Assembly: GCF_028462495.1 (NCBI RefSeq)
Contig: NZ_JAQOWX010000001.1
Location: 98,643 to 162,642 of the forward strand
Length of the DNA stretch: 64,000 bases
DNA from: Roseateles_E sp005503085
GTDB taxonomy: Bacteria > Pseudomonadota > Gammaproteobacteria > Burkholderiales > Burkholderiaceae_C
Reading direction: 5' to 3'
In this document: in pieces, positions 26,805 through 34,808 of the stretch
How positions within the stretch are numbered: the stretch's first letter is position 1
Layout of the letters: the number at the start of each line of letters is the position of its first letter
Made by a program: the position numbers and the translations under genes
The notes under the pieces: generated by a model
Databases searched by the model: none
What the model was told of the DNA's origin: nothing
Seen by the model: only the letters and a program-made list of their open reading frames with translations

Positions 26805-27469
26805 GCGTCTTGGCCCCGACCGCCGATCTGGTCGCCCGCATCGATGCGGCGCTGCCGCAGACCCAGTGCACGCGCTGCGGCTATCCGGACTGCCTGAGCT
26901 ATGCCCAGGCCGTCGCGGCCGGCGAGGCCGGCATCAACCAGTGCCCGCCCGGCGGTGCCGAGGGCATCGCGCGCCTGGCCGCCCTCACCGGCCGGCCCGA
27001 GCTGCCGTTGAGCACCGAGCATGGTGTCGAGGGTCCCCGTCAACTGGCGGTGATCGACGAGAACTGGTGCATAGGCTGCACGCTGTGCATCAAGGCCTGT
27101 CCGGTCGACTGCATCGTCGGTGCGCCCAAGGCCATGCATCTGATCATCAACGAGCAATGCACCGGCTGCGAGCTGTGCGTGCCGGCCTGCCCGGTCGACT
27201 GCATCTCGCTGCTCAATGTCAGCGGCGAGCAGACCGGCTGGCAGGCCTGGAGCGCACCCCAGGCCGACGAAGCCCTGAAGCGCTACCGCTTCCATCAGCA
27301 GCGCCTGCCGCGCGCGCGACAGGAAAACGAGGCCCGGCTGCAGGCCAAGGCCGAGGCCAAGCTCGCCAATCTGGCCGAGGCCAGCAAGCTCACGGACCCG
27401 GCCGCGCTGGACCGCAAGCGCAGCATGATAGAAGCCGCGCTGGCGCGCGCCCGGGCCCAGCGCGATTGA
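26801..27469 (+). CDS. rsxB: RnfB/RsxB-type ferredoxin with Fe-S domain, stand-alone
   Basis: Iron-sulfur protein of 222 aa related to RnfB/RsxB. First an Fe-S (Fes) domain with Cys23, Cys26, Cys31 and a fourth Cys in INQCPPGG, then two 4Fe-4S ferredoxin motifs (CIGCTLCIKACPVDC and CTGCELCVPACPVDC). The membrane anchor helix of true RnfB is absent and no rnfA/C/D/G/E genes are nearby, so it is probably a soluble electron carrier of unknown partner. The start is inferred as TTG at 26801, overlapping the phaZ stop (TTGA), because it gives the family N-terminus LAPTADLVARIDA; a second TTG at 26810 is possible. It precedes nth, itself an Fe-S enzyme. Confidence 0.85.
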   Translation: MSVLAPTADLVARIDAALPQTQCTRCGYPDCLSYAQAVAAGEAGINQCPPGGAEGIARLAALTGRPELPLSTEHGVEGPRQLAVIDENWCIGCTLCIKACPVDCIVGAPKAMHLIINEQCTGCELCVPACPVDCISLLNVSGEQTGWQAWSAPQADEALKRYRFHQQRLPRARQENEARLQAKAEAKLANLAEASKLTDPAALDRKRSMIEAALARARAQRD

Positions 27470-27493
27470 GATCCAGGCCCTCGGGCATACGCC

Positions 27494-28156
27494 ATGAACA
27501 AGCAAGACATCGCCGCCTTCTTCGCCACCCTGAAGGCGGCCAACCCCTCCCCGCAGACCGAGCTCGAATACAGCAGCGTGTTCGAGTTGCTGGCCGCCGT
27601 GCTGCTGTCGGCCCAGGCTACCGATGTCGGCGTCAACAAGGCCACGCGCCGGCTCTATCCGGTCGCCAACACGCCGGCCAAGATCCTGGCGCTGGGCGAG
27701 GACGGCCTGGCCGACTACATCCGCACCATCGGCCTGTACCGCACCAAGGCCAAGAATCTCTACAAGACCTGCCAGATCCTGATCGAGCAGCATGGCGGCC
27801 AGGTGCCGCGCTCGCGCGAGGCGCTTGAAGCCCTGCCCGGCGTCGGCCGCAAGACCGCCAATGTGGTGCTCAATGTCGCCTTCGGCGAGCCGACGATGGC
27901 GGTGGACACGCATATCTTCCGGCTCGGCAACCGCACCGGCCTGGCGCCGGGCAAGAACGTGCTGGAGGTCGAGCAGGGTCTGCTCAAGCGCATCCCGGCC
28001 GAGTACCTGGTCGACGCTCATCACTGGCTGATCCTGCATGGCCGCTATGTCTGCCAGGCCCGCAAGCCCTTGTGCGGCCAATGCCAGGTGCGGCCCTTCT
28101 GCGATCTGGGCCGCGCGCTGGGGCCCTCTACAATCGGCGCCAATCCCGCCCCATGA
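27494..28156 (+). CDS. nth: Endonuclease III
   Basis: Bifunctional DNA glycosylase/AP lyase for oxidised pyrimidines. The helix-hairpin-helix LPGVGRKTANVVL includes the catalytic Lys, and the catalytic Asp is in MAVDTHIFRLGNR. The C-terminal 4Fe-4S ligands follow Cys-x6-Cys-x2-Cys-x5-Cys in VCQARKPLCGQCQVRPFC. 220 aa. Starts 24 bp after rsxB. Confidence 0.96.
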   Translation: MNKQDIAAFFATLKAANPSPQTELEYSSVFELLAAVLLSAQATDVGVNKATRRLYPVANTPAKILALGEDGLADYIRTIGLYRTKAKNLYKTCQILIEQHGGQVPRSREALEALPGVGRKTANVVLNVAFGEPTMAVDTHIFRLGNRTGLAPGKNVLEVEQGLLKRIPAEYLVDAHHWLILHGRYVCQARKPLCGQCQVRPFCDLGRALGPSTIGANPAP

Positions 28157-28171
28157 TTCACTTAGGAAGCC

Positions 28172-28387
28172 ATGCCTAGCATCACCGATCTTCTCGACCG
28201 GGTAGAGCGCCTGCTGCTGCGCCATGATGAGTTGAAGCGCACCAACGCCCTGCTGCAGGAGCAGGTGCAAAGCCTGGGCCAGGAGCGCGACAGCCTGCGC
28301 TCCCGCCTCGGCGCGGCGCGGCTGCGCATTGATGCGCTGCTGGAGCGGCTGCCTGTCGAGAGTGAGTCCGGAAAGAACAAGTCATGA
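28172..28387 (+). CDS. Small coiled-coil protein upstream of zapA (TIGR02449/ZapB-like)
   Basis: 71-aa protein that is almost all one amphipathic helix with heptad-like leucines (LLDRVERLLLRHDELKRTNALLQEQVQSLGQERDSLRSRL). Such a short coiled-coil protein directly before zapA is common in beta- and gammaproteobacteria and is thought to belong to the divisome, but its role is not established. The stop overlaps the zapA start (ATGA), so the two are translationally coupled. TACAAT at 28129-28134 could be the -10 of this unit. Confidence 0.75.
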   Translation: MPSITDLLDRVERLLLRHDELKRTNALLQEQVQSLGQERDSLRSRLGAARLRIDALLERLPVESESGKNKS

Positions 28388-28692
28388 AGCAAATGGAAGT
28401 CACCATCATGGGCCAGAGCTATCTGCTCGGCTGCCCCGAGGGTGGAGAAGCGACGCTGAGCCGTGCGGTCAGCCAGGTGGACCGCGAGATGAGCGCGATC
28501 CGCGATGCCGGCAAGGTCAAGGCGCGCGAGCGCATTGCCGTGCTGGCCGCGCTGAACCTGGCCTACCAGCTCGCCGATGGCCCGGCCGCCGCCACGCCGG
28601 CACGCGCCGACGAGAGCCAGACCGCCCCCGAACTCGAAGCGCTGATTCGCCGTCTCGATGAAGCCCTTGGCCACGACGGCCAATTGCTTTGA
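28384..28692 (+). CDS. zapA: Cell division protein ZapA
   Basis: Promotes bundling of FtsZ filaments at midcell. 102 aa with the N-terminal beta-rich head (MEVTIMGQSYLLGCPEG), the conserved AVSQVDREMSAIRDAGKVKARERIAVLAALNLAYQL-type helix, and a C-terminal coiled-coil tail. Coupled to the preceding coiled-coil gene and followed by the 6S RNA gene. Confidence 0.93.
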   Translation: MKQMEVTIMGQSYLLGCPEGGEATLSRAVSQVDREMSAIRDAGKVKARERIAVLAALNLAYQLADGPAAATPARADESQTAPELEALIRRLDEALGHDGQLL

Positions 28693-28708
28693 GCGCATAG
28701 AATGCGAT

Positions 28709-28884
28709 GGTCCATCGCGTTCGCGTGAGTCTTATATTTCCTTGACCGATGCTCTATGAGCAAGGGCTTGGAACATCGCCCGGTTGGTGTGATCGTCTCG
28801 CGTCAGATGAACCCGAAGCTTGGCTGACCTCGCCCACCTGAATCCCCGGGTTCAGGAATGCGGCTCACGGCTCGCGGTGGACAC
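28709..28884 (+). ncRNA. ssrS: 6S RNA
   Basis: Regulatory RNA that mimics an open promoter and binds sigma70-RNA polymerase. The ends form a perfect 10-bp closing stem (28710-28719 with 28873-28882, one G-U). Inside are TGAGTCTTATATTTC, CGGTTGGTGTG and the hairpin CCTGAA/TTCAGG (28837-28842, 28851-28856), in the same order as TGAGCCGATATTTC, CGGTTGGTGAGC and the CCTTGAACCAAGGGTTCAAGG hairpin of the E. coli RNA. TAGAAT at 28698-28703 is a well-placed -10 for a start at 28709. The location after zapA is the classic one. Ends are accurate to a few bases. Confidence 0.85.
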
Positions 28885-28913
28885 CTTACACAAGCACGGG
28901 CCCGCTCCACACC

Positions 28914-29372
28914 TTGAACTACTGGTTGATGAAGTCCGAGCCGGACGAGTGCTCGATCGACGATCTCGCTGCCGCACCTGACCACACCGTGCCCTGGATC
29001 GGCGTGCGCAACTACCAGGCCCGCAACTTCATGCGCGATGCGATGCGGGTAGGCGATGGTGTGCTGTTCTATCACTCATCGTGTCCGCAGCCAGGCATTG
29101 CTGGCCTGGCAGAGGTAGCCAGCCCCGCCTACCCGGACGCCAGCCAGTTCGACCCGGCCAGCCCCTATTTCGATGCCAAATCCAAGCCCGAGGCGCCACG
29201 CTGGCTGCATGTCGATGTGCGCCTGCTGCGCAAGACGCGGCTGCTGAGCCTGGCCGAGATGCGCGCCGAGCCGGACCTGGCCCAGATGCGCACGCTGCAA
29301 AGCGGCAACCGTCTTTCCATCACCCCGGTCACGGCCGCGGAATGGACCCTGATCCTGAAACTCCTGGCCTGA
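28914..29372 (+). CDS. EVE domain-containing protein
   Basis: 152-aa protein made of a single EVE domain (PUA/YTH-related fold thought to bind modified bases in RNA or DNA). Family motifs: NYWLMKSEPDECSIDDL, PWIGVRNYQARNFMRDAMRVGDGVLFYHSSC and IAGLAEV. The start is a TTG at 28914, because the next ATG would remove part of the first conserved strand. It lies about 30 bp after the 6S RNA, so it may be transcribed by read-through from it. Confidence 0.88.
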   Translation: MNYWLMKSEPDECSIDDLAAAPDHTVPWIGVRNYQARNFMRDAMRVGDGVLFYHSSCPQPGIAGLAEVASPAYPDASQFDPASPYFDAKSKPEAPRWLHVDVRLLRKTRLLSLAEMRAEPDLAQMRTLQSGNRLSITPVTAAEWTLILKLLA

Positions 29373-29377
29373 GCCCG

Positions 29378-30190
29378 ATGACCTTCGACCCCGTTTTGCT
29401 GATCGAGTTGCTGTTACTGGGCCTGTGCTCGGGCTTTCTGGCCGGCCTGCTGGGCATAGGCGGCGGCATGCTGATGGTGCCCATCCTGACCTGGATGCTG
29501 TCCAAGCAAGGGGTCAGCGCCGACATGGCCGTCAAGATGGCGATCGCCACCTCGATGGCCACCATCATGTTCACCTCGATCTCCAGCGTGCGCGCCCATC
29601 ACAAGCGCGGCGCGGTGCGCTGGGATCTGGTGCGCGGCCTGGCCCCCGGCATCCTGATCGGTGGCCTGATCGCCGGCGCCGGTATCTTCGCGCTGCTCAA
29701 GGGTGCCTGGCTGGCGCTGTTCTTCGCCGGCTTTGTCAGTTTCTCCGCCTTCCAGATGCTGCTGAACAAGAAGCCGGCGCCAAGCCGCCAGATGCCGGGC
29801 ACGGCCGGCCAGATCGGCGCCGGCGCCGGCATCGGCATGCTGTCGGGCCTGGTCGGCGCGGGCGGCGGCTTTGTCTCGGTGCCCTTCATGACCTGGTGCA
29901 ATGTGGCGATGCACAACGCGGTGGCCACCAGTGCCGCCTTGGGCTTCCCGATCGCGCTGGCCAACACCCTGGGCTATGTGGTCGGCGGCTGGCATCTGGC
30001 GCCGGCACTGCCGGGCGCGGTCGGCTATCTCTTCATGCCGGCCCTGCTCGTGATCGCCGCGGCCAGCGTGACGATGGCGCCGCTCGGTGCGCGCGCCGCC
30101 CATGCGATGAATGTGGCCCAGCTGAAGCGGGCCTTCGCGATGCTGCTCTTCGTGCTGGCCGCTTATATGCTCTACAAGGGCCTAAGCTAA
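29378..30190 (+). CDS. Sulfite exporter TauE/SafE family permease
   Basis: Inner-membrane protein of 270 aa with about eight hydrophobic helices arranged as two similar halves, each with a glycine-rich loop (SGFLAGLLGIGGGMLMVP and SGLVGAGGGFVSVPFM), the hallmark of the family. Substrate is probably a small organic or inorganic anion such as sulfite or sulfoacetate, but cannot be told from sequence. Five bases after the EVE gene, so likely co-transcribed. The last 9 bp overlap the convergent GGDEF gene. Confidence 0.88.
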   Translation: MTFDPVLLIELLLLGLCSGFLAGLLGIGGGMLMVPILTWMLSKQGVSADMAVKMAIATSMATIMFTSISSVRAHHKRGAVRWDLVRGLAPGILIGGLIAGAGIFALLKGAWLALFFAGFVSFSAFQMLLNKKPAPSRQMPGTAGQIGAGAGIGMLSGLVGAGGGFVSVPFMTWCNVAMHNAVATSAALGFPIALANTLGYVVGGWHLAPALPGAVGYLFMPALLVIAAASVTMAPLGARAAHAMNVAQLKRAFAMLLFVLAAYMLYKGLS

Positions 30191-31264
30191 GGCGCCAAAG
30201 GGAATCGGCGCCAGCACCACCTGGTTGCCGCCACGGCGCAGCGCTTCCTGCACCGCGGTCTCGCTGGCCGCGACCAGCTCTTCCTGCTTGGACGCGGTGT
30301 GCGGGAAGCTCGCCACCCCCATCGACAGCGACAGTCCCAAGTCCTGGCCATTGAGCACCACGATCTGGGCGGTGCACTGGCGGCGCAGCTGCTCCATGCG
30401 GGCATGGGCCGTGGCCAGACCGACGCCGGACAAGAGCACCGCAAAGGTCTGCTCGCCGACGCGGCAGGCCGCATCCATCGCCCGGGTATTGGCCCGCAGC
30501 ATGCGGCCCAGCCCCTCGAGCATGCGCTGGTGCGCCTCGTCGCCGAGTGCCTGCACAGCGGCCGGCGCCGGATCCAGTGCGATCAGCACCAGCGCGAACT
30601 CGCGGTGCTCACGGGTCGACAGATCGATCTCGCGCAGCAGCTGGTCATCGAACTGGGCCCGCAGATACAGGCCCGAGACCTCGTCGCGACCGCTGCCGGC
30701 CTGCATCTCGCGACGGATCTGCTCCAGCGCCTTCTGCTGCTGCTCGATCTGGTTCAGTGCGCGCTGCAAATGGGTCTCGCGATGGCGCTCCTCGGTGCGC
30801 TCCGACCACATCGAGATCAGGTACTCGGCACCCAGCGGCATGCGGGTGACGGCAAACTCGCGCCGCCGCCCGCCCAGCTCCAGCCGATGCTCGCTGACCA
30901 CCACCGAGCGCTGGGCCATCACGGTCTGCTCGACCCTGCGCATCGCCACCACCTCGTCGGCCCGCATCAGATCGCTGTCGCCGCTGCCGACGATGCTGCT
31001 GTCATGGCGCTCGAACAGCGCATTGATACCGACGCTGGCATAGACATAGCGCCCGGTGGCCAGCGATTTGACGGCCATGAAAGCACCCAGCGGCTCGACC
31101 AGACCCAGCAGGCCGGCCGCGACTTCGGTATCGGCCAGCTGCAGGCTGGCAAGCCATTGACCGAAGCCACTGACTTGTGGCGAGGCACCGGGGTGCGGGG
31201 CGGCTGAGGTGTCCATGGAATCCTGGCAAATCTGGCAATAGGCGCACTCGTCCGGCGAGGACAT
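30182..31264 (-). CDS. PAS-GGDEF domain protein with degenerate catalytic motif
   Basis: 360-aa signalling protein. A PAS-like sensor occupies about residues 45-150, a short coiled coil 160-188 and a GGDEF-fold domain 195-355 (SGLYLRAQFDDQL start, SMGVASFP end). The GGDEF signature reads GEQTF (270-274, within CRVGEQTFAVLL), so the metal-binding Asp/Glu pair is lost and diguanylate cyclase activity is unlikely. A role as a c-di-GMP or protein-interaction module is inferred. The N-terminus has CAYCQIC (Cys7, 10, 13), a possible metal site, unless translation starts at Met17 (31216). No membrane helix. Confidence 0.8.
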   Translation of the reverse strand: MSSPDECAYCQICQDSMDTSAAPHPGASPQVSGFGQWLASLQLADTEVAAGLLGLVEPLGAFMAVKSLATGRYVYASVGINALFERHDSSIVGSGDSDLMRADEVVAMRRVEQTVMAQRSVVVSEHRLELGGRRREFAVTRMPLGAEYLISMWSERTEERHRETHLQRALNQIEQQQKALEQIRREMQAGSGRDEVSGLYLRAQFDDQLLREIDLSTREHREFALVLIALDPAPAAVQALGDEAHQRMLEGLGRMLRANTRAMDAACRVGEQTFAVLLSGVGLATAHARMEQLRRQCTAQIVVLNGQDLGLSLSMGVASFPHTASKQEELVAASETAVQEALRRGGNQVVLAPIPFGALA

Positions 31265-31520
31265 GGCACCGAGGCTGATGGGGCAATGTAGAGGGCCGCA
31301 GCAGATGCGGGCAAGTGCGGGACACCCCCCTGTTTGCTGAGCCCCCCCTAGCTTGAAGGGAGTGATGGTAGCGAAGAACCTCGGCCCTCGAATGAAGACC
31401 GCCGCTTTTCATGCCGGCTCACTCAGGCAATGGCCCAAAAAGAGGAGTGATCCGGCAAAACTACAATCCGCAGCTTGCGGCTATCGTGGCCGACCCGCCT
31501 TTCCCTGCCTCAGTGCTCGC

Positions 31521-32753
31521 ATGCAAACTTTTGATCTCGTCGTGGTCGGCGCCGGTGCAGCCGGCCTTTTTTGTGCGGGCATTGCCGGCCAGCGCGGGCT
31601 GAAAGTCCTGCTGATCGACCACGCACCACGCCTTGCCGAAAAGATCCGCATCTCGGGCGGCGGTCGCTGCAACTTCACAAACCGGGAGGCGACGCCGGCC
31701 AATTTCCTGTCGGAAAACCCGGCCTTTTGCCGCTCGGCGCTGGCCCGCTACACGCCGCAGGACTTCATCGCCCTGGTCAACAAGCATGGCATTGCATTCC
31801 ATGAGAAGCACAAGGGCCAGCTGTTCTGCGACCAGTCCAGCGAGCAGATCATCCAGATGCTGGTGCAGGAATGCGAGGCTGGCGGCGTCGAGCGCCGCCA
31901 GCCCTGCACGGTGGCCGATATCAGAACGGTCGACGGCGGCGGCTTCGAGCTCGACACGAGTGCCGGAACGCTGCGCAGCGCCAAGCTGGTCGTGGCAAGT
32001 GGCGGGCTGTCCATTCCCAAGATCGGCGCCAGCGACTGGGGCCTGCGCCTGGCCAAGAAGCTGGGCCATGCCATCGTCGAGCCGCGCCCCGCCCTCGTGC
32101 CGCTGACCTTCAATGCCCAGGAGTGGGCGCCGTTTGCCGATCTGTCCGGCCTGTCGCTGCCGGTGGTGGTCTCCACCGGCGCCGGCAAGCAGCGCGGCCG
32201 CTTCGTCGAGGATCTGCTGTTCACGCACCGCGGCCTCAGCGGCCCGGCCATTCTGCAGATCTCCAGCTACTGGCTGGAGGGTCAGGCCTTGCAGATCGAT
32301 CTGGCGCCCGAACGCGATCTGGCCGAGACCCTGCGCAGTGCCAAGAGCGGCTCGCGCCGCCAACTCGGCAATGAGCTGACCGAGCTGTTTCCGGCCCGTC
32401 TGGCCCAAGCCTGGCTGGCGCGCCTCGGGATGGAGGCAAGCCGGCCGATCGCCGAATGCAAGGACAAGGACTTGCAGCAACTCGCCAGCCAGCTGCAGGC
32501 CTGGCAGCTCAAGCCCGACGGCAGCGAGGGCTGGCGCAAGGCCGAGGTGATGCGCGGCGGTGTCGACACCCGCGAGCTGAGCTCGCAGACCCTGGAGAGC
32601 AAGCGCGTGCCGGGCCTGTTCTTCATCGGTGAGGTGGTCGATGTGACCGGCTGGCTGGGAGGCTACAACTTCCAATGGGCCTGGGCCAGCGCGGCGGCCT
32701 GTGCCCGCTCGCTCGAGCCCTCGGCAGCGGCCCCTGCAGTGATTTCCGCCTGA
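31521..32753 (+). CDS. NAD(P)/FAD-dependent oxidoreductase, BaiN/HI0933 family
   Basis: Flavoprotein of 410 aa. The N-terminal FAD motif is LVVVGAGAAGLFCAGIAGQRGLKVLL, followed by the family-specific ISGGGRCNFTN; the C-terminal FAD-closing motif is FFIGEVVDVTGWLGGYNFQWA. Substrate of most members, including this one, is unknown (BaiN of clostridia acts on bile acids). The ATG at 31521 is chosen because the longer frame adds 56 non-family residues. TACAAT at 31462-31467 is a possible -10. Confidence 0.88.
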   Translation: MQTFDLVVVGAGAAGLFCAGIAGQRGLKVLLIDHAPRLAEKIRISGGGRCNFTNREATPANFLSENPAFCRSALARYTPQDFIALVNKHGIAFHEKHKGQLFCDQSSEQIIQMLVQECEAGGVERRQPCTVADIRTVDGGGFELDTSAGTLRSAKLVVASGGLSIPKIGASDWGLRLAKKLGHAIVEPRPALVPLTFNAQEWAPFADLSGLSLPVVVSTGAGKQRGRFVEDLLFTHRGLSGPAILQISSYWLEGQALQIDLAPERDLAETLRSAKSGSRRQLGNELTELFPARLAQAWLARLGMEASRPIAECKDKDLQQLASQLQAWQLKPDGSEGWRKAEVMRGGVDTRELSSQTLESKRVPGLFFIGEVVDVTGWLGGYNFQWAWASAAACARSLEPSAAAPAVISA

Positions 32754-32780
32754 ACTCTCGCCAAGTCTTGAAATCCTGGC

Positions 32781-32786
32781 TATAAT
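32781..32786 (+). promoter_or_regulatory. Candidate -10 element of rpsU
   Basis: A perfect TATAAT lies 148 bp upstream of rpsU, just after the BaiN-family gene ends. The -35 region (around 32758-32763) is poor. The resulting leader of about 140 nt is long enough for structure. Confidence 0.35.
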
Positions 32787-32933
32787 CGCGGTCTTTGCTA
32801 GCAAACCCTGCGCGTCGATTCGGAAGCAGAATCCGGATTCTTCTGCTTCAGGCTCTGCATTCAGTGCCGCTTACGGGCAGCACCAATAACGAGTCTGGCG
32901 AACACCGAGCGCATATTAAGGAACCATAGTTTC

Positions 32934-33146
32934 ATGACCACCATTCGCGTCAAAGAGAACGAGCCTTTCGATGTGGCACTGCGCCGTTTCAAGCGCACCA
33001 TCGAAAAACTGGGCCTGCTGACCGACTTGCGCGCCCGCGAGTTCTACGAGAAGCCCACTGCCGAGCGCAAGCGCAAGAAGGCTGCCGCCGTCAAGCGCCA
33101 CTACAAGCGCGTGCGCAGCATGCAGCTGCCCAAGAAGCTGTACTGA
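32934..33146 (+). CDS. rpsU: 30S ribosomal protein S21
   Basis: Small basic ribosomal protein of 70 aa, full length: [20 protein letters not shown] at the start and a Lys/Arg-rich tail ([17 protein letters not shown]). In E. coli it heads the rpsU-dnaG-rpoD operon; here it is followed by a strong terminator and yqeY, with dnaG and rpoD not in the window. Confidence 0.96.
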
Positions 33147-33208
33147 GCATCCCCGTGCTCCGTCGTGGGCTGCCCCGAACCTAGTGTTCATGGCCGACCC
33201 TCGGAACA

Positions 33209-33241
33209 AAGCCCGCACAGGACGCTGCTGCGGGCTTTTTC
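33209..33241 (+). terminator. Rho-independent terminator after rpsU
   Basis: GCCCGCA (33211-33217) pairs with TGCGGGC (33229-33235) around an 11-nt loop, followed by TTTTT. It separates rpsU from the yqeY gene. Confidence 0.8.
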
Positions 33242-33283
33242 CATTTCTGCGACGCTTATGCCCGTCACACCAAAGGAATTGAT

Positions 33284-33730
33284 ATGAGCTTGAAAGACCG
33301 CATCACCGAAGACATGAAGGCCGCGATGCGCGCCAAGGAAGCCGACAAGCTGACGACCATCCGCATGCTGCTGGCGGCCGTCAAGCAAAAAGAGGTCGAC
33401 GAGCGCGTGGTGGTCGACGATGTGGCCCTGGTGGCCATCGTCGACAAGCTGATCAAGCAGCGCAAGGACTCGCTGAGCCAGTTCACCGCCGCCGGCCGCA
33501 TGGACCTGGCCGACAAGGAAGCCGCCGAGCTGACCGTGCTGGAGGCCTATCTGCCGCAGCGCCTGTCGGCCGAGGAGATCCAGGCCGCCGTCAACGCCAT
33601 CGTCGCCGAGCTGGGCGCCAAGGGCCCAGGCGATATGGGCAAGGTGATGGGTGCGGTCAAGGCCCAGCTGGCCGGCAAGGCCGATATGGGCCTGGTGTCG
33701 GCCGCGGTCAAGCAGGCACTGAGCCAGTAA
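33284..33730 (+). CDS. GatB/YqeY domain-containing protein
   Basis: 148-aa protein of the YqeY family (helical domain also found at the C-terminus of GatB). Motifs: LKDRITEDMKAAMRAKEADKLTTIRMLLAAVKQKEVDER and the C-terminal GPGDMGKVMGAVKAQLAGKAD. Function is not established; a tRNA-binding role in amidotransferase-like reactions is suspected. AAGGAATT precedes the ATG. The association with rpsU is conserved in many bacteria. Confidence 0.92.
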   Translation: MSLKDRITEDMKAAMRAKEADKLTTIRMLLAAVKQKEVDERVVVDDVALVAIVDKLIKQRKDSLSQFTAAGRMDLADKEAAELTVLEAYLPQRLSAEEIQAAVNAIVAELGAKGPGDMGKVMGAVKAQLAGKADMGLVSAAVKQALSQ

Positions 33731-33737
33731 GGAGCCC

Positions 33738-34085
33738 ATGATGAGCCTGCCCATGCAAGCGCTGAGCCCCGATTTCTGCGTGGCCCCGCAGCTGGAACCG
33801 GCCGCGATGGCCGAGGCCGCTGCGGCCGGTTTTCGCAGCGTGATCAACAACCGTCCCGACTTCGAAGGCGGGCCAGATCAACCCACCAGCGCCCAGGTCG
33901 AAGCGGCCGCGCGCGCGGCCGGGCTGGAGTACCGCCACCTGCCGGTCAGCGGTGCTTACCAGTCCCCCGAAGAGATCGAGCAGTTCAAGCAGCTGATCGA
34001 CAGCCTGCCCCGACCGATCCTTGCCTTCTGTCGTTCGGGGGCGCGTTCGAGCAAGCTATACACAGCGGCCCGTCAAGGCTATTGA
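33738..34085 (+). CDS. TIGR01244-type phosphatase/sulfurtransferase-like protein
   Basis: 115-aa protein of the DUF442/TIGR01244 group, with a dual-specificity-phosphatase fold. The P-loop-like motif FCRSGARSSKLY places the catalytic Cys at 98 and Arg at 104 (Cys-x5-Arg). N-terminal SVINNRPDFEG is also a family hallmark. In other bacteria such domains are linked to persulfide handling, but that is only context from the family. GGAG is close to the first ATG; an ATG one codon later has better spacing. It starts 7 bp after yqeY. Confidence 0.85.
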   Translation: MMSLPMQALSPDFCVAPQLEPAAMAEAAAAGFRSVINNRPDFEGGPDQPTSAQVEAAARAAGLEYRHLPVSGAYQSPEEIEQFKQLIDSLPRPILAFCRSGARSSKLYTAARQGY

Positions 34086-34205
34086 TAGAACTACGTACCG
34101 GGGGAAACACTCCGGCCTCGCTGCTTTGTCTCCTCCTAGAATGCCCGGGGCCGCGCTGCCGGGGCCTGCGGCTATGCCGTGCATTCAAAGGATAGAGGAG
34201 TCAAC

Positions 34206-34808
34206 GTGCAGTTCTTACTGGGCCTGTCCAAGGCCATAGACCGGTTCAGCGACATGCTGGGCCATACGATCCGCTGGCTGGTGCTGGCCGCCGTGCTGAT
34301 CAGCGCCGGCAATGCCATCATGCGCAAGGCCTTCAACATCGGCTCGAATGCCTATCTGGAGATCCAGTGGTATTTGTTCGCCGGTGTGTTCATGCTGGGC
34401 GTGGGCTATGTGTTCATGAAGAACGCCCATGTGCGCATCGATTTCATCTCCTCCAAGCTGTCCAAGCGTACCAACGCCATCATCGACATCCTGGGCATCC
34501 TGATCTTCATCGCGCCCTTGAGCGTGATCATGATCGAGCTGTCCTGGCCGCTGTTCCAGCGCGCCTGGGAGTCGGGCGAGATGAGCCAGAACGCCGGTGG
34601 CCTGATCCGCTGGCCGGTGCTGCTGCTGATCCCGGCCGGCTTCGCCATCTTGCTGCTGCAATGCACGTCCGAGCTGATCAAGCGCATAGCCTTCCTGACC
34701 GGCCATCGTGCCGAGCCCTTCTCGGTCGAACACGAGAAGAGTGACGAAGAATTGTTGGCCGAAGAACTGGCCGTCGCTGCTGAGCGCAAGGCCCGAGGAG
34801 CCAACTGA
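34206..34808 (+). CDS. TRAP transporter small permease subunit (DctQ type)
   Basis: Four-helix inner-membrane subunit (200 aa) of a sodium-driven TRAP transporter. Conserved features: GNAIMRKAFNIGSNAYLEIQWYLF and HVRIDF after the second and third helices. The start is a GTG with AGAGGAG six bases upstream; the frame extends a little further to an ATG with no ribosome-binding site. It overlaps the large-subunit gene by one base (TGATG). TAGAAT at 34137-34142 may be the -10, but the -35 is weak. Confidence 0.9.
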   Translation: MQFLLGLSKAIDRFSDMLGHTIRWLVLAAVLISAGNAIMRKAFNIGSNAYLEIQWYLFAGVFMLGVGYVFMKNAHVRIDFISSKLSKRTNAIIDILGILIFIAPLSVIMIELSWPLFQRAWESGEMSQNAGGLIRWPVLLLIPAGFAILLLQCTSELIKRIAFLTGHRAEPFSVEHEKSDEELLAEELAVAAERKARGAN

